64,000 bases of DNA from Sulfobacillus thermosulfidooxidans DSM 9293 (GCF_900176145.1 NZ_FWWY01000001.1:3081011-3145010); one strand, 5' to 3'; positions 29,488-38,639 are shown, counted from the stretch's first letter. The notes: generated by a model not told the origin, from the sequence alone. Made by a program: numbers and translations.

Positions 29488-29514
29488 GGAGCTGTCCCTT
29501 TTGGGGACAGCTCC
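29488..29514 (+). terminator. Intrinsic-terminator-like hairpin after the aldo/keto reductase
   Basis: An 11-bp perfect stem, GGAGCTGTCCC / GGGACAGCTCC, with a TTTTG loop, 40 bp past the stop codon. The tail TTCAATTT is only moderately T-rich. Confidence 0.75.
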
Positions 29515-30005
29515 TTCAATTTAGCCATTCGTGGGATGCTTACGCAATTTAACTCAGAAATGGGCGATCGTTTTCATTTCGTATGTCCAATGCGCGGTTT
29601 TTTCAATCGTGGTGTTTCATCCATACCGTTCCATCATGGGTTGCTACTGCAAGAGTTACCCAATCCCGGTCATGCAGCGTTTTCCCGGCCGAATCCGTTG
29701 GCGGTCATGACCTCTTAGGTAACCATAGATCTGGTGAGTGTAGAGCCTTCAGAGGCATGAGACAGAAGCTCTTTTCGGTATTGATGTCTTAGAGTATCTC
29801 ACGATTTCATTCGGGTAGACTCTCGCAGTTTACAAAAGGAATAGCATTGTCATCATGGTCTGGGCCGCACTGGGGCATGTCTGGTGAATATTATGCTGAC
29901 ATCTTCTCGGACCAAATCCATGACGTACAAAATATTTAATACAATAAATAGGGATAAGAGAACCTCATCGTGGCGGAAATATATTAAAGGCGGCGTAGGG
30001 AGCGA
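29515..30005. other. Intergenic region before the lipoprotein gene
   Basis: About 490 bases without an intact gene. A possible decayed fragment on the minus strand is listed separately at 29603-29758. The final 100 bases (AAATATTTAATACAATAAATAGGG) are AT-rich and likely hold the lipoprotein promoter. Confidence 0.4.
29603..29758 (-). pseudogene. Possible gene fragment with an internal UGA
   Basis: A 52-codon minus-strand frame opens at an ATG (29756-29758) without a ribosome binding site. It contains one UGA (29705-29707, position of a likely Trp) and continues with HDRDWVTLAVATHDGTVWM, which has good protein character. No family recognised. Most simply a decayed remnant. Confidence 0.25.
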
Positions 30006-30470
30006 ATGCAAACCATGAGACAGCACATTGATCGTTGGAGTCATGCGGCCCTAATATTAGGACTGATCACGCTAATAACAGGATGCGGAGCACATCATGT
30101 CGCCGTGACACAGCATATGAAGCCCAATTCTATAAGCCATAGTCAACCCGCTCAATTACCTCTACTGTTACCACTTGAGGGTACGAATCCCGTATCCACT
30201 TTAATTGTGGAACGAGGACATGGCTCGCGAAATCTTCCGGTATTGGTTGCTCATAATGCACAGCTCATGGTAGAAGTGGGCTGTACCGGTGGAGGTGTTC
30301 TCCAAATCAAGCCCTTGACGACTGTAGGACCTTGTACGGGATCAGGGTTGTTCACCAATGCCTATTCCGGAATGAACGGGAGAGCGCTGCACTTATCTAT
30401 AATTGCAAGGCCTCAAGTTGTTTGGGAAATCCGCGTGGCGATGAGTCAGAGTCCCGCTTATCCCCAATAA
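30006..30470 (+). CDS. Predicted lipoprotein, function unknown
   Basis: 154 aa. A lipoprotein signal peptide is clear: basic N terminus, hydrophobic AALILGLITLITG, then Cys as the lipobox residue (LITGC). The mature part should sit on the outer face of the membrane. It has two cysteines (GCTGGG and GPCTGSG) that could form a disulfide and a mostly beta character. No family recognised. GTAGGGAGCG precedes the ATG at 30006; an ATG at 30015 is also possible. Stands alone. Confidence 0.65.
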   Translation: MQTMRQHIDRWSHAALILGLITLITGCGAHHVAVTQHMKPNSISHSQPAQLPLLLPLEGTNPVSTLIVERGHGSRNLPVLVAHNAQLMVEVGCTGGGVLQIKPLTTVGPCTGSGLFTNAYSGMNGRALHLSIIARPQVVWEIRVAMSQSPAYPQ

Positions 30471-30684
30471 GCAATCGTATCACTAAGGCAGTCATCTCGT
30501 AGAAAGTTGTCGGAAATTAAGATAGTTTGAGATTTCCACCCATGAGACTGGTCTTCCGGACGAATTAAATGGCGGGAGTCCATAACATTTTTTGATTAAA
30601 GTTCAGAGTTTTCGTTGAGATTAATTGCCCTTGTCCTTGGCATTAATTCGTCGGAATTTATTAAATTCGGGAAAGAGGACTATA

Positions 30685-31194
30685 ATGTATATCCTCGTCA
30701 ACGGTCTCCCCGGATCGGGAAAGAGCACATTAGCGGCAGCCTTAGGGCACGCTTTACAGTGGCCGGTCCTTGAAAAAGATGTGTTTAAAGAGGTATTGTT
30801 TGATGAATTGGGTATAGACGATCGGCAATGGTCTCGTAAGCTTGGCATGATCAGCATTACATTAATGTATCGTCTTGCAAAGACGATGCCTCATGCCATT
30901 CTTGATAGTGTTTTTGATCGCCATCTGGCGCCACGCGATTTAGCTGAATTGAAAGGACCTATGGTGGAAATTTATTGTGATTGCCCGCCATTTATTGCAG
31001 AACAGCGGTTCCAAGCACGTCAGATGCGTTCACGCCATGAGGGCCATATCCGTGGCGGTATAAATTTTTCTGAATGGATAGAAAAAGCCGGGGAGCCCCT
31101 GGCAATTTATCCTGTGCTTCGTGTCGATACAACAAGACCTGTAAATTTAATGGATGCGCTGATGTGGATTGCTCAATACAATCAGGAGACGTGA
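30685..31194 (+). CDS. P-loop small-molecule kinase-like ATPase (AAA_33 type)
   Basis: About 169 aa. Walker A is GLPGSGKST at residues 7-15, followed by the strand-helix PVLEKDVFKEVLF typical of gluconate, shikimate or zeta-toxin-like kinases, and a lid rich in Arg (RFQARQMRSRHEGH). AILDSVFDRHL fits the second acidic strand. The substrate cannot be told. I place the start at the ATG at 30685 with AAAGAGG 7 bases upstream; the open frame reaches back to 30625. Not paired with an antitoxin-like gene, so a toxin role is unsupported. Confidence 0.75.
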   Translation: MYILVNGLPGSGKSTLAAALGHALQWPVLEKDVFKEVLFDELGIDDRQWSRKLGMISITLMYRLAKTMPHAILDSVFDRHLAPRDLAELKGPMVEIYCDCPPFIAEQRFQARQMRSRHEGHIRGGINFSEWIEKAGEPLAIYPVLRVDTTRPVNLMDALMWIAQYNQET

Positions 31195-31316
31195 TGATCA
31201 GCAACTTACGTTCTGATCGTACAGCGGCTACCAACCCCCAAAGTAGCTTCTGCCAAGGATGTTAATCGATTCCCTTCGGACCTACAACGTGAAGGAATAA
31301 GCCCGTACGCAGTTTA

Positions 31317-31345
31317 TTGTCATAGAATCGTGTCCCGCAGATTAT
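31317..31345 (+). promoter_or_regulatory. Candidate sigma-A promoter
   Basis: TTGTCA (31317-31322), a 17-bp spacer, then GATTAT (31340-31345), 22 bp ahead of the GTG of the CPBP-like gene. Position and spacing fit; hexamers match 5/6 and 4/6. Confidence 0.4.
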
Positions 31346-31366
31346 GCATGTACAGGGTGAATTATT

Positions 31367-32167
31367 GTGAAGAAACTGCGATCGCTTCAGAAATTTTGGC
31401 CAGGTGTGTTCAGTCCGCCAGCCCAAAACTTTCTCCAACCCATGGCATCCATTGCAGCCTGGCGTGTATTTCTCGCCACCGTAATGGGGGGCTGTGCGGT
31501 CCTGATCTTGGGTAACGTTACCAAAAGCAGCATGGCGGGCTATGGATATGGAGCGGTATTATTTACAGCGTTGAGCTGGCCTTATGTACCGCAATTGCTC
31601 AAAACGATTCATTGGACAGATATGACGATAGCGCAATCCCTCTTATTGCTCATTGCCAGCATTGGATTAGGAGAGGTGGCCCAGCGTATTTTGGGCTTTA
31701 ACCCACAGGCCCAAGGCATGAAACATATGAATTGGCCAATCGCTATTCATTTATTGTGGCAGTTTCCTTTGGTTCTTCCGGTTGAAAATCTTTTGTTAAT
31801 TGGATCCATGGCGTGGCTTTGGAAATTTCTGCGGCCCACATCGCCAGGAAATCGATTGGGTGTCGCTGTTTTAAGTGCGGCCTTATTTGGATTATGGCAT
31901 GTCCCATTCTGGGGCGGATGGACGATGTGGACCATTTCATTGAGCGTTTTACCATGGACGCTATATATGATGGCGACAGGTGATATCCTCGTGCCCCTGA
32001 TTGCGCATATTTTGATGGACGTGATTGCCATGATTTCAACTTTTGCGCCACCTAACAGCGTGATAATCCATTTATTGTGGCCGCTTTTGGGAATTGGTCT
32101 GATTCTCTTGGGTTTGGGTCACTCTCTTTATCAAGACTGGCGTGTTAAACGGCGTAAAATTGCCTGA
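31367..32167 (+). CDS. CPBP/Abi-like membrane protein, probably divergent at motif 1
   Basis: 266 aa with about seven membrane segments. Late motifs of the CPBP (CAAX protease and bacteriocin-processing) family are visible: ALFGLWHVPFWGG holds the FxxxH motif, and LIAHILMDVI holds the HxxxD/N motif. The first motif, normally EExxxR, reads only VENLLLIG, with one Glu and no Arg. Peptidase activity is therefore doubtful. GTG start with GGGTG some distance upstream. Its 3' end overlaps the convergent dehydratase gene by 37 bp. Confidence 0.65.
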   Translation: MKKLRSLQKFWPGVFSPPAQNFLQPMASIAAWRVFLATVMGGCAVLILGNVTKSSMAGYGYGAVLFTALSWPYVPQLLKTIHWTDMTIAQSLLLLIASIGLGEVAQRILGFNPQAQGMKHMNWPIAIHLLWQFPLVLPVENLLLIGSMAWLWKFLRPTSPGNRLGVAVLSAALFGLWHVPFWGGWTMWTISLSVLPWTLYMMATGDILVPLIAHILMDVIAMISTFAPPNSVIIHLLWPLLGIGLILLGLGHSLYQDWRVKRRKIA

Positions 32168-32526
32168 CCAATGACAGCGGGTTTGTCGCTATCAGCCGCT
32201 TGGATGCTTAAGGTCACGTGAAGCGTTTCATCTTCGTTGCGCTTGACTGTCCCTGAGAAGATCAGGGATTCATTGGGACGGACAATTTGACGGAAACGAG
32301 CAGAAAATTCCTGGAGCACAAAGCCTTGAGCATAAAGCGGCGTTAAGAGGTTGTCGAATAAACCCATATTGAGCATGCCGTGAACAATAACCCCAGGCAA
32401 ATTGTACTGTTTGGCGATCTCGGTATCATAATGAATGGGATTGAAGTCCCCCGAGGCTGCTGCATATCGGATGAGTTGTTCGCGACTTATGGTTTTTGTC
32501 CATGGACCAAGTTTTTCTGGAATCAT
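32131..32526 (-). CDS. MaoC-like (R)-hydratase/dehydratase subunit, HadB-like
   Basis: 131-aa single hot-dog domain. YAAASGDFNPIHYD is the MaoC/R-specific enoyl-CoA hydratase motif with the catalytic Asp and His, and LPGVIVHGML completes it. With the preceding gene it forms a pair like the HadA/HadB 3-hydroxyacyl dehydratases. The start overlaps the previous stop by 4 bp (ATGA), so translation is coupled. The role is hydration or dehydration of an acyl-CoA or acyl-ACP; the pathway is not shown by neighbours. Confidence 0.85.
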   Translation of the reverse strand: MIPEKLGPWTKTISREQLIRYAAASGDFNPIHYDTEIAKQYNLPGVIVHGMLNMGLFDNLLTPLYAQGFVLQEFSARFRQIVRPNESLIFSGTVKRNEDETLHVTLSIQAADSDKPAVIGQAILRRLTRQS

Positions 32527-32972
32527 AGGGCCGACTCCTTATCTAGAGTAATGATGAACAGCGACCGGGACACAAATACCATCTCATTTTGTGAATTGTG
32601 GGCAATGGTCTTTAAAGTCAGAAACACGGTTAATCCCCGTTTTTTCAAATTATCGATGCAGGCCACGACATGAACTTCATCGCCAGCTGTGAGAGGTAGA
32701 GCATATTCGAATTGCTGCTCGCCGTGAATGATTCCTGCGTCTGGAAGCTCAAGACCAGGAATATCTCCTGCCGTTAAGGTAAACGCAAAAGTCGGCGGAG
32801 CTATGATATCACGGTAGCCTTCAGACCGTGCGGCTTCTGGATCAAAATACGGGGGATAGGTGAGTTCGAGGGATCGGGAAAATTGTTTCAGCGTGTCACG
32901 GTCAATGTGATACATTTTGGGGGATGAACATCGTCCAATGAGATCCTCCGTCCATTCCATTGTTGTTGTCAT
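32523..32972 (-). CDS. FAS1-type dehydratase partner subunit (MaoC N-terminal-like, HadA-like)
   Basis: 149-aa hot-dog domain of the type that lacks the catalytic Asp-His motif and pairs with a MaoC subunit. IIHGEQQFEYALPLTAGDEV is the typical strand-turn of these partners, and APPTFAFTL precedes it. The first ATG (32972) directly abuts AGGAAGG, leaving no spacer. A second ATG at 32960 has a 12-base spacer, so the start is uncertain. Encodes the first subunit of a two-gene operon. Confidence 0.78.
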   Translation of the reverse strand: MTTTMEWTEDLIGRCSSPKMYHIDRDTLKQFSRSLELTYPPYFDPEAARSEGYRDIIAPPTFAFTLTAGDIPGLELPDAGIIHGEQQFEYALPLTAGDEVHVVACIDNLKKRGLTVFLTLKTIAHNSQNEMVFVSRSLFIITLDKESAL

Positions 32973-33095
32973 CCTTCCTGATTATTTGTGGCTTTTCCAT
33001 GAATATTTTTACAAGCACATGGTCTGCCCTTAAGCATTGGCATTGTATACTAAAAATATCAAAATCATCAAGACATCGGGAGTTGATGGAAGACG

Positions 33096-33278
33096 GTGGA
33101 TAACGAGAAGGCAGTTCGGACCCTGTTACGGGACATTTTATTTCTCGATAGCGAAACGTGTTTACAACCTCTTTGGAAGGCTTCTGGGATGGAGATTCTA
33201 CTTCATGGGTTAATTCCCAGAGCATTGAATCCTTATGAGCCGTGTTCCCCGCGAAGCTCTCGGCAAGGGGTGCGATGA
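33096..33278 (+). CDS. Small AtzG/GatC-like subunit coupled to amidase
   Basis: A 60-aa protein from a GTG at 33096, with GGAAGACGG-like sequence upstream. Its TGA (33276-33278) overlaps the amidase ATG (33275-33277), the usual sign of obligate coupling. Small alpha-helical proteins of the GatC or AtzG (DUF4089) type are encoded just upstream of some amidase-signature enzymes and wrap around them. The layout here (N-terminal helix, second helix MEILLHGLI, extended Pro-rich tail with EPC) fits that type, although sequence similarity is weak. The coupling is seen; the family call is inference. Confidence 0.5.
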   Translation: MDNEKAVRTLLRDILFLDSETCLQPLWKASGMEILLHGLIPRALNPYEPCSPRSSRQGVR

Positions 33279-34624
33279 TGCCATCGCAGATAAAGGCCAT
33301 CCATCAAGCTTTTGTGACGGGGCAGCATGATCCTGTGGCCTGGTTGGACCAGTTAACAGACAAAATTCGTCAGGTCCAGGAGCAAACCAATGCATTCATC
33401 CATTTAGATATAGAGCGCGCGAGGATGACGGCCGAAGCGTCATGGCGACGCTACCGCAATGCGATAAGTTTAAGTGTCTTAGATGGTGTGCTCATTGGCC
33501 TTAAAGACTTATTTGAAACCGCAAATATGCCGACGACAGCGGGGTCCAAAATCCTTCAAGATTACCGACCCCATCATGACGCCGTTATTGTGTCACAGTT
33601 ACGGGAATTGGGTGCTAATCTCGATTTAGGCAAACTCAATCTTCACGAATTTGCTTTTGGTCCAACCAGCACGAGTTCATTTTATGGGTCTGTTCGACAT
33701 CCTCTAGACGGATCAAAAATGGCTGGCGGCTCGAGTGGCGGATCAGCTGTGGCAGTCGCTACGGAACTCATGCCTCTCGCGCTAGGAACGGATACCGGAG
33801 GATCTGTCCGTATTCCTGCAGCCCTGTGTGGGATTATTGGATTAAAACCGACGTACGACCGAATTAGCCGACAAGGTGTCATTCCTTTGTCATGGACTTT
33901 AGATCATGTGGGACCCATGGCCCGGGATATAGAGGATATTGCGTTGTTTTTAGATCTCATATTTCCCGAAGAACGCTTCCAAGAACATATGATGGCTCCG
34001 TGCTCGTCGTTAAACATTCTCGTGCCTAGCGGTACTCTTGGCAGAGCCGTAGACCAAGACTTACAGCACCGGTTCGAACTAGCCCTAGAGAGGTTATCTA
34101 TGCTCCCTGGTGTTCACATCGATACGAGTCCATTGCCGGAATTGGAGCGTATTCGGGCAGCCCAATTGGTTATCATTGGTGCTGAAGCGGCCAATTACCA
34201 TTGGAAGTGGTTACAGGAACGACCTTTAGATTATCAGGAAGATGTTCGCGAACGTTTAATTTCCCGTGCCTCCTATCTTGCGGTTCAGTATATTGAGGGC
34301 TTGCGTGCTCGTCAGGAATTACAAGTCATGTATCAGCAGATATTGGATCGCTACGATGTCATGATTTTACCCACCGTTCCCATTTATCCACCTGATCTCA
34401 CGACCCAAGAAGTACCAGGCTACGACGGACAACCGATTGATGTCCGGAACTTATTGGTGTGGATGACGTCACCGTTTAATCTGCTCGGATTACCCGCGTT
34501 GACCATGCCAGTCGGCCACAATGATCAGGGTTTTGCTGCGTCGGCGCAAATCGTTGGGAACTACGATCAAGAAGGAAAACTGTTGCAGGTTGCAAAAATG
34601 TGGCAAGATGTGCTGTCCGCATAG
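33275..34624 (+). CDS. Amidase-signature family hydrolase (GatA/AtzE-like)
   Basis: About 449 aa. The Ser-cisSer-Lys triad is readable: Lys in IGLKDLFET, cis-Ser in GGSSGGSAVAVA, nucleophile Ser in GTDTGGSVRIPAALCG. LKPTYDRISRQGVIPLSWTLDHVG continues the signature. No tRNA-dependent GatB is nearby, so a stand-alone amidase acting with the preceding small protein is more likely than glutamyl-tRNA amidotransferase. Substrate unknown. The start at 33275 is set by overlap with the upstream stop and CAAGGGG ahead of it. Confidence 0.88.
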   Translation: MMPSQIKAIHQAFVTGQHDPVAWLDQLTDKIRQVQEQTNAFIHLDIERARMTAEASWRRYRNAISLSVLDGVLIGLKDLFETANMPTTAGSKILQDYRPHHDAVIVSQLRELGANLDLGKLNLHEFAFGPTSTSSFYGSVRHPLDGSKMAGGSSGGSAVAVATELMPLALGTDTGGSVRIPAALCGIIGLKPTYDRISRQGVIPLSWTLDHVGPMARDIEDIALFLDLIFPEERFQEHMMAPCSSLNILVPSGTLGRAVDQDLQHRFELALERLSMLPGVHIDTSPLPELERIRAAQLVIIGAEAANYHWKWLQERPLDYQEDVRERLISRASYLAVQYIEGLRARQELQVMYQQILDRYDVMILPTVPIYPPDLTTQEVPGYDGQPIDVRNLLVWMTSPFNLLGLPALTMPVGHNDQGFAASAQIVGNYDQEGKLLQVAKMWQDVLSA

Positions 34625-34653
34625 AGAATTAACAAGAACCTCATGCTACAGTC

Positions 34654-35769
34654 ATGAGTCAGCACCTATGGTCTTCATTACGGAGATTATTAGCCACGGG
34701 GATTGATGCACAAGTCTTAAAAACAGGGATAGCGGCCGGAACATCGTGGTATTTAGCTCAGTGGTTGTTTAAGACGCCTCGTCCCTATTTTGCCCCATTG
34801 GCTGCGATTTTGTCTTTGCAGGTGAGCGTGGCTGATTCCATATCTAAGGGGATACAACGGGTTGCGGGTGTCGGGGCAGGCATTGCTGTCGCGATTTTCG
34901 CCGGGCATTTTTTCCGTTTGTCGGCCTTGTCCGTTGGAATTGTCGTCTATATTGCTGTATTTTTGGCTACGCGGTTGCATATGGGACCTCAAGGCATTCC
35001 CCAGGCCGCTATCACCGCATTATTGGTGATGACCGTGGGGCGTTCGGCGTCAGGTTATGCATGGGTGCGAGTTGTCGATACAGCAATTGGTGTTATGGTG
35101 GCGGTTTTAGTCAATGCTTTAATTTGGCCTCCTGATGCCACTAAGGCAGCAGAAACCGCCATAATAACGCTGGCGCATGCGGTGGCCGATGTCCTTTTAT
35201 CCATCCGTCAAGATTTAATCGATGGCTTAAGTGCGGCCGAAGCCAATCAACATTTACTTCGGGCCCGCCATGTCGATGAGTCTTTGGAAACTGTACGCGA
35301 TGCGATTCGGCGTGCAGAAAAAAGTCTAAAATGGAACGTGTTAATGGTGAGAAGGCGTCGGCGCCTCAAAACACTTCGTCAAGTGGCTATCGTGTTGGAA
35401 CATACCTTATCTCAAGCCCGGGGCATCGCCCGGAGTTTGTTTGTGACCGTGGAGCGCGATACCCAGGATCCGTATTTGGCGTTACCGGAATCGATTGCAA
35501 CTCAACTGGCGGACTTATTAGCATTAATGGGATCGGCCTTGCAGACTTATATTCGCATCATTGTCGGAGTGCATCCGGATGCTGCCTACCAACTTGAAAA
35601 AACACTGAAACAGGCGTCAAAACGACAACGCCTGTTATTACAAGAAATTCATGTTTCGGCAGGGGATTGGCTAGACCTGGCAGCGGTTTTAGCGGACATT
35701 GAAAAAATGACCGAAGACTTATTAGTGTCTGCCAGGTTGCTAGTTCCTTTAGTGTTTCCCAGCACGTGA
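34654..35769 (+). CDS. Single-unit FUSC / aromatic acid exporter family protein
   Basis: 371 aa. About six membrane segments in residues 15-150 (YFAPLAAILSLQVSVADS is the FUSC motif after TM1), then a cytosolic helical domain with many Arg residues. This is the half-size form of the family, as in Firmicute ArAE proteins, unlike the double protein at 6879. It starts 29 bp after the amidase stop with no strong ribosome binding site, so it may be translated with the amidase transcript. An export role for an amidase product is only a guess. Confidence 0.78.
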   Translation: MSQHLWSSLRRLLATGIDAQVLKTGIAAGTSWYLAQWLFKTPRPYFAPLAAILSLQVSVADSISKGIQRVAGVGAGIAVAIFAGHFFRLSALSVGIVVYIAVFLATRLHMGPQGIPQAAITALLVMTVGRSASGYAWVRVVDTAIGVMVAVLVNALIWPPDATKAAETAIITLAHAVADVLLSIRQDLIDGLSAAEANQHLLRARHVDESLETVRDAIRRAEKSLKWNVLMVRRRRRLKTLRQVAIVLEHTLSQARGIARSLFVTVERDTQDPYLALPESIATQLADLLALMGSALQTYIRIIVGVHPDAAYQLEKTLKQASKRQRLLLQEIHVSAGDWLDLAAVLADIEKMTEDLLVSARLLVPLVFPST

Positions 35770-35793
35770 AAATTCTATTTTAGCGATTTTCTG

Positions 35794-36282
35794 TTAGTGT
35801 TGGGTTTTGGCAAAACGCTCTTGGCTTTCCTTAAGCACACGTTCTCCATCTTCATGGTCCCGCCAACCGCCAACGTGCGATTCCTTACCGCCTTCGAGCT
35901 CTTTGTATGTTGCAAAGAAATGGGCAATTTCTTTTAAAGTGTGGGCGGGCACATCGGAAAGGGTCTTAATGCCATCCATACGGGGATCATCGGCGGCGAC
36001 AGCCAAAATTTTGTTATCAATGCCGTTCTCATCCCGCATCTCCAAAAGTCCCACGATGCGGGCCCGAATAATACAACCAGGGAAGGTACTTTGAGACATG
36101 AGTACCATCACATCGATGGGATCCCCATCTTCACCTAAAGTATTCTCTACAAATCCATATTCGGTCGGATAGTGAAAGGGAGAATACAACACCCGGTCTA
36201 ACCGGATGCGACCCGTTTCATGATCCACTTCATATTTATTTTGACTGCCCCGAGGGATTTCTACCACAACATCAACCACCAT
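35794..36282 (-). CDS. ppa: Inorganic pyrophosphatase, family I
   Basis: 162 aa. Hydrolyses pyrophosphate to drive biosynthesis. Family I residues are all present: VVVEIPRGSQNKYE, FHYPTEYGFVENTLGEDGDPIDVMVL with the catalytic Asp triad, and a later KILAVAADDPR. AAGGAGG lies 7 bases before the ATG. The gene is monocistronic and convergent with the FUSC gene. Confidence 0.97.
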   Translation of the reverse strand: MVVDVVVEIPRGSQNKYEVDHETGRIRLDRVLYSPFHYPTEYGFVENTLGEDGDPIDVMVLMSQSTFPGCIIRARIVGLLEMRDENGIDNKILAVAADDPRMDGIKTLSDVPAHTLKEIAHFFATYKELEGGKESHVGGWRDHEDGERVLKESQERFAKTQH

Positions 36283-36502
36283 AATAGGGACCTCCTTTTT
36301 TGAGCCTGGATCTTCTCATATGTAACACAACAGCGTGAACTTAGCGTAGCCAGATCAAGTGCTGGTGTCTTTGTCCATTGTGCGAGAAGACCTTACAAAA
36401 ATCAATGCAGAATTAGCAAAGAGGGAGGATTTGTCTTCAAAACCCCAGGCATGCTTTGCGTTCTATGACGGGGTTCGGTAAGATGAGGCGGGAGGGAACA
36501 GT

Positions 36503-37717
36503 GTGCAGCGACGGTGGGCCAATATCACATTAGGAATTGCTTTGGCATTATTTTTAATTGCCCTGGCGTTTCATCGCCAATTTTGGGCGCCTTATCTAGA
36601 GTCGATGGCCTTAGCAGGCTTGGCCGGTGGCGTTGCAGATTGGTATGCCGTCACCGCTTTGTTTCGTCATCCCCTAGGGATAAAGTGGTTGCCACATACC
36701 TCAATTATTTCGGCCAATCGGGACCGGATTGTGGATGCCATTTCAACACTAGTGGAGACGGAGTTATTGTCGGTCTCATTTATTGAAGCGAATATTGAGA
36801 AACTGCAGATTGGCAGAAAAATCGTCGAGTTTTTGGATAAACCGCTGAGCCCTGTCGCACAGCAGCAAATTACTGAGGCACTCAATCAGATGATGGACTT
36901 CATCCCAGAAGACCGGATAGCTGCCTATCTAGAATCTTTTAGTACCAAAAAAATTGAGGACTTACAAGTTTCCGATTACATTGTGCGCTTCATCAAATGG
37001 TTAGTGCAATCAGAAAATGACCGGGCTCTTTTTAACTTTTTGGCACGTCATGTCGTTGATGTCTTAAATAGTGTGGAATTTACCGAGGATATGGAAAACC
37101 GGCTGAAGGATATGCTGGAAAAGTATACGAAAACAACCACTCAAAAACTGGTATTAGGTTTATTAGAATCGTTGGGGACTGTTGATTATAAAGATTTGAG
37201 TGTAACGGTTAAGACCCAACTGATTGATTGGTTAAAATCTGAGAAAGCCTTTGAGCAATTTGAGCTAGCCATTGTGCGCATTATGATTACGGTACGCGAT
37301 GATCATGATCTCCGGCTCAAGATTGAAAACGCCAAAAATGATCTTGCCCATCACATGCCATGGGACCGCGCCGTGACGTGGTTGATGACGGAAGTGAGAA
37401 CCCATCTGCATGACGCTAAAACGTGGGAAGGTGTTGGCCATTTTTCGCATGAAATGGCAGATATATTGCGTGCGTATCCGGAACAGCAAGCACAACTGGA
37501 AAATATGATTAAACGCCTCACCGTGTCCCTCCTGCGACGATACCATCCCGTTATCGGCCGACTGGTTCGCGATAATCTTAATCAAATGGACGAACGGGAA
37601 TGGATTGATAAACTAGAATGGTACGTTGGTCGGGACCTTCAATGGATTCGTGTTAATGGTGCCATTGTCGGTGGCCTGGTGGGTTTAATTTTAGCCGTGC
37701 TGATTCATTTTTTCTGA
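36503..37717 (+). CDS. DUF445 family membrane protein (YheB/YjiN-like)
   Basis: 404 aa. The N-terminal hydrophobic pair includes GGVADWYAVTALFRHPLG, the family hallmark, followed by the conserved PHTSIISANRDRIVDAI. A long helical soluble middle and a final membrane segment (VGGLVGLILAVLIHF) complete the DUF445 layout. In spore-formers YheB has been linked to sporulation membranes, but no role is shown here. GTG start with GGCGGGAGGG upstream. Its last 13 bp overlap the convergent YihY gene. Confidence 0.85.
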   Translation: MQRRWANITLGIALALFLIALAFHRQFWAPYLESMALAGLAGGVADWYAVTALFRHPLGIKWLPHTSIISANRDRIVDAISTLVETELLSVSFIEANIEKLQIGRKIVEFLDKPLSPVAQQQITEALNQMMDFIPEDRIAAYLESFSTKKIEDLQVSDYIVRFIKWLVQSENDRALFNFLARHVVDVLNSVEFTEDMENRLKDMLEKYTKTTTQKLVLGLLESLGTVDYKDLSVTVKTQLIDWLKSEKAFEQFELAIVRIMITVRDDHDLRLKIENAKNDLAHHMPWDRAVTWLMTEVRTHLHDAKTWEGVGHFSHEMADILRAYPEQQAQLENMIKRLTVSLLRRYHPVIGRLVRDNLNQMDEREWIDKLEWYVGRDLQWIRVNGAIVGGLVGLILAVLIHFF

Positions 37718-38550
37718 GAAGACTTGTGGCGCTGATGGTATAGTAACGCATTCACTTCTGCTCCCAGTAAAATCGCCAGGGCAAACAAATATAAATAGAG
37801 AAGAAGCAAAATGACAGTTCCCAAGCTTCCATACATTTTATTGTAGGAATCAAAATGGCTGGTATAAAGAGAGAAACCCCAGGACAGCACAATAAAGACG
37901 GTGGTAGCCAAGATGGTGCCTGGGCTGAGAAACTTAAAGGGAAGATGTAGATCAGGCAGAATGGTATATAACATGTCAAGACTAAACACAAGGAGAACGA
38001 GCAACATCAACCAATGCAGAAAAAAAGACGCGACGTGATCGATGGGCCAATGGAGTACGGAATTGAGTAACCAGTGGGTAAATAGCGTGCCCCCTGTGGC
38101 GACTAGAAGGGTCGCAACGAAAAGAAGTCCAAAGATGATTCCGGTTCCGGCGGCTAAAAGATACCGCTTGATAGCGCCGCGTTTGAATGGGTAAGTTAAT
38201 TCATAAGCATGATTAAACGCATCGATAAGTTCCATAAAAGCACCGGACATGCCCCATACAAACCCCACAATCCCTAATGACAGGACTGTGGGGTTTTCAT
38301 GATGAATGGCCACAGCGATTGCGCTGCGTAATAAGGTTATAACCGATGCTGGCACCAAACTGTTCAAAGGACCCACGATATCCTTAATGGTTGTAGGCAA
38401 ATGCATAAATCCTAGGAGGGCGGTTAAAAACAGGACCAACGGAAAGAGCGCAAACAAAAATTTATATGCTAGAGCTGCTGCATAGGACGTCATATCGTCG
38501 CGGCTCATGCGTTCCATCAATAATTTTACGAAATGTAGTACATTTTCCAC
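37705..38550 (-). CDS. YihY/BrkB-family membrane protein
   Basis: About 281 aa with six membrane segments. Family features include the N-terminal DDMTSYAAALAYKFLFALFP and the C-terminal YNKMYGSLGTVILLLLYLYL followed by LGAEVNA. Once annotated as ribonuclease BN, the family is now treated as membrane proteins of unknown transport function. I choose the GTG at 38550, with GGGGGA 8 bases upstream; the open frame runs to 38730. The extra N-terminal residues would contain no family features. Confidence 0.85.
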   Translation of the reverse strand: MENVLHFVKLLMERMSRDDMTSYAAALAYKFLFALFPLVLFLTALLGFMHLPTTIKDIVGPLNSLVPASVITLLRSAIAVAIHHENPTVLSLGIVGFVWGMSGAFMELIDAFNHAYELTYPFKRGAIKRYLLAAGTGIIFGLLFVATLLVATGGTLFTHWLLNSVLHWPIDHVASFFLHWLMLLVLLVFSLDMLYTILPDLHLPFKFLSPGTILATTVFIVLSWGFSLYTSHFDSYNKMYGSLGTVILLLLYLYLFALAILLGAEVNALLYHQRHKSSQKK

Positions 38551-38639
38551 GGAGTGTCCCCCAAATACATGATTTTCAAGATGTCCGTGCATCCTATTGT
38601 GCATCACTTCGATTATGAGGATGCAGGGAGGATGCGCCG

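Noticed and set aside
29536-29792. Two overlapping plus-strand frames of 60 and 69 codons
   Set aside because: No start signals and biased composition; they are complements of the minus-strand fragment.
30685-31194. Zeta-toxin of a toxin-antitoxin pair
   Set aside because: It has only the general P-loop kinase layout, and no antitoxin-like gene adjoins it.
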